This document shows positions 45,951 through 49,537 of a stretch of DNA of 49,537 bases, piece after piece. The first letter of the stretch is position 1; each line of letters begins with the position of its first letter. The notes beneath the pieces are model-generated. The model made no database searches, was not told the DNA's origin, and worked only from the letters and a program-made list of their open reading frames with translations. Source of the stretch: Bacteroidota bacterium (GTDB lineage Bacteria; Bacteroidota; Bacteroidia; Chitinophagales; Chitinophagaceae). A program made the translations under genes and the position numbers. The stretch covers positions 1 to 49,537 of the forward strand of contig JAPLEO010000101.1 of the NCBI GenBank assembly GCA_026391125.1. Direction: 5' to 3'.

Positions 45951-47558
45951 ATGAGCCTCAATTCAAATAAAGTTTTAGTTAAACATAAATTAGTTAATAT
46001 GAAAATGATTAAAGCAGTAGTTTTTGCAGGAGTGCTTTTCGTAACAGCATCTTCTTGTAAAAAACAACTTGATATCAATAAAGACCCCAACGTTGCTGTT
46101 GGTGCCAACCCTCAGTTGGTATTACCGCAAGCGTTGACTGGAACAGCAAATAACTTGAATGGATTCAATTCGATGGGTGCACAGTTAGGAGGATATTCTG
46201 CAAACGCTGGTGGTTATGGTGGTTTTGGTACATCCATTACTTATAACTTCTCTGCATCAGATTTTTCTGGCAGATTTACTACTACTTTCGATAACCTCGA
46301 AGATTATCAATACATCATCAATTATTCAAAAGGCAATCCTTTATATTCTTATTTTGAAGGTGCGGCTAAAGCAATGAAGGTGTTGAATTTTCAGTTATTG
46401 GTAGATACTTATAATGATGTTCCTTATACAGAAGCACTTCAGGGAGCGAGCTTTCTAACTCCAAAATATGATCCAGCAGTTGACATTTATAAAAGCTTAG
46501 CTAATGAATGTGATTCTGCAATGGCTTCATTTACAAGAGGAGATGCTACTGCAGGTGTTACTCCATTGAGCAGCTACGATGTAATGTTTAAGGGCAATGT
46601 TGCAAACTGGAAGAAATTCATCAATACATTGAAATTGCGTATCATCATCAGAGGAAAAGGCAAAGTAACTTTCTCTAATACCACTTTCACTGCTGATGGT
46701 TTCTTAACAAGTGATGCATTAATTAACCCTGGTTTCAATAGAGATAATGCTCGCCAAAATCCTAAATGGAACACATGGGGATACGGTTACACAGGAAGTG
46801 ATGCAACTAAATCATGGATGCCAAACAGATACATCTTGGCATTTTATGATGGTACAAAACTGAATGATCCAGGAAGAGGTGCAGCTATTTACTACAAGTT
46901 CCCTGCAACCCCTACCAACCAATTGGGAGTAGAAGGTACACAAGTACAAGCTAGCCCAGCTGGAAGCTTCTGGTATTCAAACACTTCAAGAGCTGGATCT
47001 ACTTCTGGTGCTTGGAGCGGACCATTGAAAGGACCATCTGCTGGTTATCCAGTTATTACTGCAGCTGAAGCTTATTTCTTAAGAGCAGAAGCTGGATTAG
47101 TAGGCGTAACTGCTGAAAGTCCTCAAACAAATTTTGACGCTGGTGTTGCTGCTGCTTTCAAGTATACCTATACATTGGAAAATGGAACGGCAACTTCTGC
47201 TGATCCTGCTGCTGCTGTAACTAAATATCAAGCAGATAATGTAACTAGTTATTTAGTGAATTTTGGTTTGGCTACTTCAACTGCTCAGAAATTAGAAGCA
47301 ATCATTACTCAAAAATATATTGCTTGTAATTTTGTAAATAGTGAAGAAGGATGGAATGAATATCGCAGAACAGGTTATCCATCAGTAGTTCCTGGAGGTC
47401 CTGCATATGCAACATTTGCATCAACAGTTTCTGAAAGTACTCGTGCTGATAAATTACCAGCAAGGGTTTTATATCCTTCTCAAGAAGGTTCATATAATTC
47501 AGCAAACGTTCCAAAGGGTATTACACCATTTTCTGCAACCATCTTTTGGGCTAAATAA
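45951..47558 (+). CDS. SusD/RagB family lipoprotein (SusD-like_2 type)
   Basis: The surface lipoprotein works as the lid of the SusC channel. The lipobox is VTASSC. The start taken gives 535 residues; the ATG at 45999 (MKMIKAVVFAG, 519 residues) leads directly into the signal peptide and is probably the true start. The family segments QLLVDTYNDVPYTEALQG, YDPAVDIYKSLANECDSA and AEAYFLRAEAGL match the SusD-like_2 group. It sits between the SusC gene and the DUF1735 gene as the second of three co-directional genes. Confidence 0.93.
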   Translation: MSLNSNKVLVKHKLVNMKMIKAVVFAGVLFVTASSCKKQLDINKDPNVAVGANPQLVLPQALTGTANNLNGFNSMGAQLGGYSANAGGYGGFGTSITYNFSASDFSGRFTTTFDNLEDYQYIINYSKGNPLYSYFEGAAKAMKVLNFQLLVDTYNDVPYTEALQGASFLTPKYDPAVDIYKSLANECDSAMASFTRGDATAGVTPLSSYDVMFKGNVANWKKFINTLKLRIIIRGKGKVTFSNTTFTADGFLTSDALINPGFNRDNARQNPKWNTWGYGYTGSDATKSWMPNRYILAFYDGTKLNDPGRGAAIYYKFPATPTNQLGVEGTQVQASPAGSFWYSNTSRAGSTSGAWSGPLKGPSAGYPVITAAEAYFLRAEAGLVGVTAESPQTNFDAGVAAAFKYTYTLENGTATSADPAAAVTKYQADNVTSYLVNFGLATSTAQKLEAIITQKYIACNFVNSEEGWNEYRRTGYPSVVPGGPAYATFASTVSESTRADKLPARVLYPSQEGSYNSANVPKGITPFSATIFWAK

Positions 47559-47577
47559 AAATTAAAATACTAAGAAT

Positions 47578-48507
47578 ATGAAAAAATTAATTAACCGTTT
47601 CATGATCTCAGCATTGGTTTGCCTTTCTTTAGCTTCCTGCTTGAAGTCGGTGAATACCAATGTGAATGACATTACCCTTACTGGGAGTTTTTTACAAGTG
47701 GAATATGTAAAAGATAGTGGTCAGACCAATATCAATTCTGGATTACAGTATTTTGCTGGTTCAACTTTACTGTTCCCTCCAGCTGATTTAACTGACACCA
47801 TCAATTTTCAAGTTACCTATAACGGACCAACAGCGGCACCATCTGATCTTACCGTTACATTGGCTCCAGATTGGACAGCCTTGAACGACAATTTCAATAA
47901 TGATAAGATCACTTACGAGAAGATGCCTGACTCATTGTATAAGATACTTACCCCTTCTGTAACAATTAAGGCAGGTACAAGAGTAGCTTATGCTAAGTTG
48001 GTCGTTTATCCTTCTAAGATCAACCCAACCAAGTCTTATATGGCTCCAGTAGGTCCGGTTGCAACTGGCGTTACTAACAGTGGAAACTTTGGACATATCT
48101 ATTTTCATACTATTGGTAACCCAATGGCAGGAGCTTATACTTGGGATTTCTACAGGTATAACTCGGCGACTAATCCAACTTTCCCATTAGGGTATAATGG
48201 AGGTTCATTCTTTGGCGCAACAGTAGCATGGTTGCCGATCAATCCTACCAATATCCACGTACCAACTGGATATTATGTACAGCCTAATTTCTTAATCACT
48301 TTCACCAATACAGGTGGCGTATTAACGAATTTCAAAGCAGTGATTGATCCAGGTGAATTACCAGGTGCGTATACTGCAAATGGAATTAATATTACTCAAC
48401 AGCCAGTGATTACAGTGTCTTCTGATTACAAGAAAATAACCATTAATCACGTTGTATTTAATGGTGCCTCTTACAGAAACAATACTGATATATATACTAA
48501 ACAATAA
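47578..48507 (+). CDS. DUF1735 domain lipoprotein
   Basis: The 309-residue lipoprotein has the lipobox SLASC (Cys21). The first half is a DUF1735/BT_3987-like beta-sandwich (TLAPDWTALN, KITYEKMPDSLYKI, SVTIKAGTRVAYAKLVVYP); the second half is unrecognised and beta-rich. Such proteins usually accompany SusC/D pairs as surface glycan- or ligand-binding proteins. It starts 19 bp after the SusD-like gene and ends the operon at a strong terminator. Confidence 0.85.
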   Translation: MKKLINRFMISALVCLSLASCLKSVNTNVNDITLTGSFLQVEYVKDSGQTNINSGLQYFAGSTLLFPPADLTDTINFQVTYNGPTAAPSDLTVTLAPDWTALNDNFNNDKITYEKMPDSLYKILTPSVTIKAGTRVAYAKLVVYPSKINPTKSYMAPVGPVATGVTNSGNFGHIYFHTIGNPMAGAYTWDFYRYNSATNPTFPLGYNGGSFFGATVAWLPINPTNIHVPTGYYVQPNFLITFTNTGGVLTNFKAVIDPGELPGAYTANGINITQQPVITVSSDYKKITINHVVFNGASYRNNTDIYTKQ

Positions 48508-48527
48508 TATTATAGATTGTTTATCTT

Positions 48528-48564
48528 AAAAAGCGCCTCCAAATTCCTGGAGGCGCTTTTTTTT
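48528..48564 (+). terminator. Terminator of the SusC/SusD operon
   Basis: AAAAGCGCCTCCA pairs with TGGAGGCGCTTTT (GCGCCTCC at 48533-48540, GGAGGCGC at 48549-48556), followed by eight T. It is the strongest hairpin of this region. Confidence 0.92.
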
Positions 48565-48566
48565 GC

Positions 48567-48574
48567 TACTTTTG
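48567..48574 (+). promoter_or_regulatory. -7 promoter box of the DUF3467 gene
   Basis: TACTTTTG matches TAnnTTTG, 16 bp before the ATG at 48591, right after the T run of the terminator. The -33 position would fall inside the terminator stem. Confidence 0.5.
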
Positions 48575-48590
48575 AAACTTAAATTAATAT

Positions 48591-48899
48591 ATGGAACAGC
48601 AGCCAATCAGTCAATTGAATATCGAGATCAGTGAAGAAACCGCAGAAGGTACCTATGCCAATCTGGCCATCATTACCCATAGCCATGCTGAATTTGTAGT
48701 GGATTTTGTAAATGTGATGCCGGGCACCCCTAAGAGTAAGGTTAAATCGCGCATTATATTAACGCCCATGCACGCTAAGCGCTTCATGAAAGCCCTCGCC
48801 GAGAACGTGGAAAGGTATGAGCAAGCAAACGGACAGATCCACGATTTGGAGCAGGTAGAAATACCCATGCACTTCGGCGGACCTACAGCACAAGCATAA
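48591..48899 (+). CDS. DUF3467 domain protein
   Basis: The 102-residue cytoplasmic protein matches the small DUF3467 family (NLAIITHSHAEFVVDFVNVMPG, SRIILTPMHAKRFMKALAENV, PMHFGG near the end). These proteins are conserved across Bacteroidota and have no established function. It stands alone: a terminator on its left belongs to the SusC/D operon and another follows at 48931. Confidence 0.92.
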   Translation: MEQQPISQLNIEISEETAEGTYANLAIITHSHAEFVVDFVNVMPGTPKSKVKSRIILTPMHAKRFMKALAENVERYEQANGQIHDLEQVEIPMHFGGPTAQA

Positions 48900-48930
48900 T
48901 AGGTTGTTTTTTATACCATTGTCGATATTT

Positions 48931-48956
48931 AGCCACCCAATCATGGGTGGCTTTTA
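48931..48956 (+). terminator. Terminator of the DUF3467 gene
   Basis: GCCACCCA (48932-48939) pairs with TGGGTGGC (48944-48951) around ATCA, followed by only four T. The stem is strong but the tail short. Confidence 0.7.
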
Positions 48957-49125
48957 CATTTTCTCGCTAAGATTCCATGAGATATAGCACCTGTTGCGAA
49001 AATTATTTTAATCTTTTATCAACCTTTTTGATTTAGTTAAAGAACTGATAATCAGCATGTTGAATTTTTTAATACCCTCTTTAATTCACAAATGTGTAAA
49101 ACCAACACGATTTTATAGCTGATTA
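48957..49125. other. Gene-free AT-rich spacer
   Basis: Between the DUF3467 terminator and the promoter array nothing that looks coding was seen. The sequence is AT-rich and could hold upstream activating (UP-like) or regulator sites for the promoters that follow; none is identifiable. Confidence 0.5.
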
Positions 49126-49157
49126 TTTGGTTAAGAACTAGTACCCCCTTACTTTTG
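49126..49157 (+). promoter_or_regulatory. Tandem promoter P1
   Basis: The -33 TTTGG starts at 49126 and the -7 TACTTTTG is at 49150-49157, 20 nt between TTTG and TA. The transcribed start has a CCGC/GCGG hairpin (49162-49179) and then GCTCTTA (49183-49189), resembling a boxA core. First of three near-identical units. Confidence 0.8.
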
Positions 49158-49222
49158 CAACCCGCCGGTAAAAAAGCGGACAGCTCTTAGAAAGAAAATA
49201 CTTTAAATAAGCAACGAAAAGG

Positions 49223-49254
49223 TTTGGTAGGAGAGTTGATAATGTGTACCTTTG
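49223..49254 (+). promoter_or_regulatory. Tandem promoter P2
   Basis: TTTG at 49223-49226 and TACCTTTG at 49247-49254, again with a 20-nt spacer. A CGCTT/AAGCG hairpin (49260-49276) and GCTCTTA (49281-49287) follow at the same distances as in P1. Confidence 0.8.
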
Positions 49255-49328
49255 CAACCCGCTTCGAAAAAAAGCGAAACGCTCTTAAAATATAACACGA
49301 TAAAATTGGTCAAAATTTTGTAGAAAGT

Positions 49329-49360
49329 TTTGGTCATAATAATAGGAATAGTTACTTTTG
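49329..49360 (+). promoter_or_regulatory. Tandem promoter P3
   Basis: TTTG at 49329-49332 and TACTTTTG at 49353-49360, also with a 20-nt spacer. The leader begins CGACCCG and lacks the GCTCTTA of P1 and P2. A boxA-like GATCTTTGAAAG lies at 49402-49413. Confidence 0.8.
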
Positions 49361-49537
49361 CGACCCGATAAAAAGGGGGCTTTAGTGATGAAGTCTGAGA
49401 AGATCTTTGAAAGTTTGGAAGCAACAGAAGAAATCTGAAGAATGTAGTAGTTTTTCAGGTAAGGTTTAAGCATCAAAATAAAATTTAAATCGATTTTAAT
49501 TCAGATTTATTTTTGAGATTAAAGTCAGATCAAACAA
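49361..49537 (+). other. rrn leader: Probable rRNA operon leader (16S gene expected beyond the edge)
   Basis: After three tandem strong promoters the + strand sequence is non-coding, AT-rich and carries a boxA-like GATCTTTGAAAG. This is how a ribosomal RNA leader is built. The window ends before any 16S sequence, such as the conserved AGAGTTTGATC start, appears. A different highly expressed stable RNA or operon is not excluded. Confidence 0.55.

Noticed and set aside
49126..49360. CRISPR array or satellite repeat
   Set aside because: Only three units, spaced 97 and 106 bp, and the similarity is confined to promoter boxes and the first transcribed bases.
49203..49476. Open frames on the - strand in the promoter array
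   Set aside because: They run over repeated promoter and leader elements, are AT-biased and resemble no protein.

Overview
The window is a gene-dense, AT-rich piece of a Bacteroidota chromosome, most likely from Chitinophagaceae or a close relative. The support is a SusC/SusD outer-membrane pair, a type IX secretion (T9SS) type B C-terminal domain, a PorE-like OmpA protein, DUF4293 and DUF3467 proteins, and promoter -7 boxes of the phylum's TAnnTTTG type. Family assignments come from motif recognition in translated frames, without database searches. No tRNA, CRISPR array, insertion sequence or phage gene was seen.

Layout. 1-2659: a terminator for an unseen upstream gene, then an FAD/Fe-S GMC dehydrogenase with its Tat-type small subunit. 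2712-3184: a RelE/ParE-type toxin-antitoxin pair. 3284-5410: metG. 5498-6409: an LD-carboxypeptidase, facing a four-gene operon (10484 down to 6488) of GntP-type permease, RidA, fold-III PLP enzyme and M19 dipeptidase; I read this as a D-serine/D-amino-acid salvage operon. 10533-14253: two tandem membrane-anchored alpha/beta hydrolases and a Kup potassium transporter. 14424-16950: an unrecognised secreted protein and a polytopic membrane protein. 17024-20155: purQ, a stand-alone DsbD-alpha protein and a DsbD whose own N-terminal domain has no cysteine. 20311-25012: an ECF sigma factor, uvrA, and an exosortase-like transpeptidase with a small membrane partner. 25087-26795: glyA and a DUF4293 gene. 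26998-31125: a sugar nucleotidyltransferase, a secreted GH5 glycosidase, a nitronate monooxygenase-like protein and an SDR. 31185-40982: a T9SS cargo protein, an alpha/beta hydrolase, lnt, guaB, dprA and a PorE-like protein. 41047-42557: folD-queE. 42789-48507: a SusC/SusD/DUF1735 operon. 48591-48899: a DUF3467 gene. 48900-49537 has no gene but carries three evenly built tandem promoters, probably the leader of an rRNA operon starting just past the right edge.

Most worth a second look: the triple promoter array with repeated hairpin and boxA-like leaders; the D-serine operon, whose PLP enzyme has the His-x-Cys zinc pair of eukaryote-type D-serine dehydratases; the exosortase-like pair; the split DsbD; and a family of dispersed intergenic repeats (a purine GTGAAGAG tract and a CCCCGGCTT hairpin with compensatory changes) that runs into stop codons and gives guaB a false N-terminal extension. 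Start codons of glyA, guaB and the SDR gene were moved inward because a -7 box, a repeat or the family N-terminus contradicts the longest open frame.
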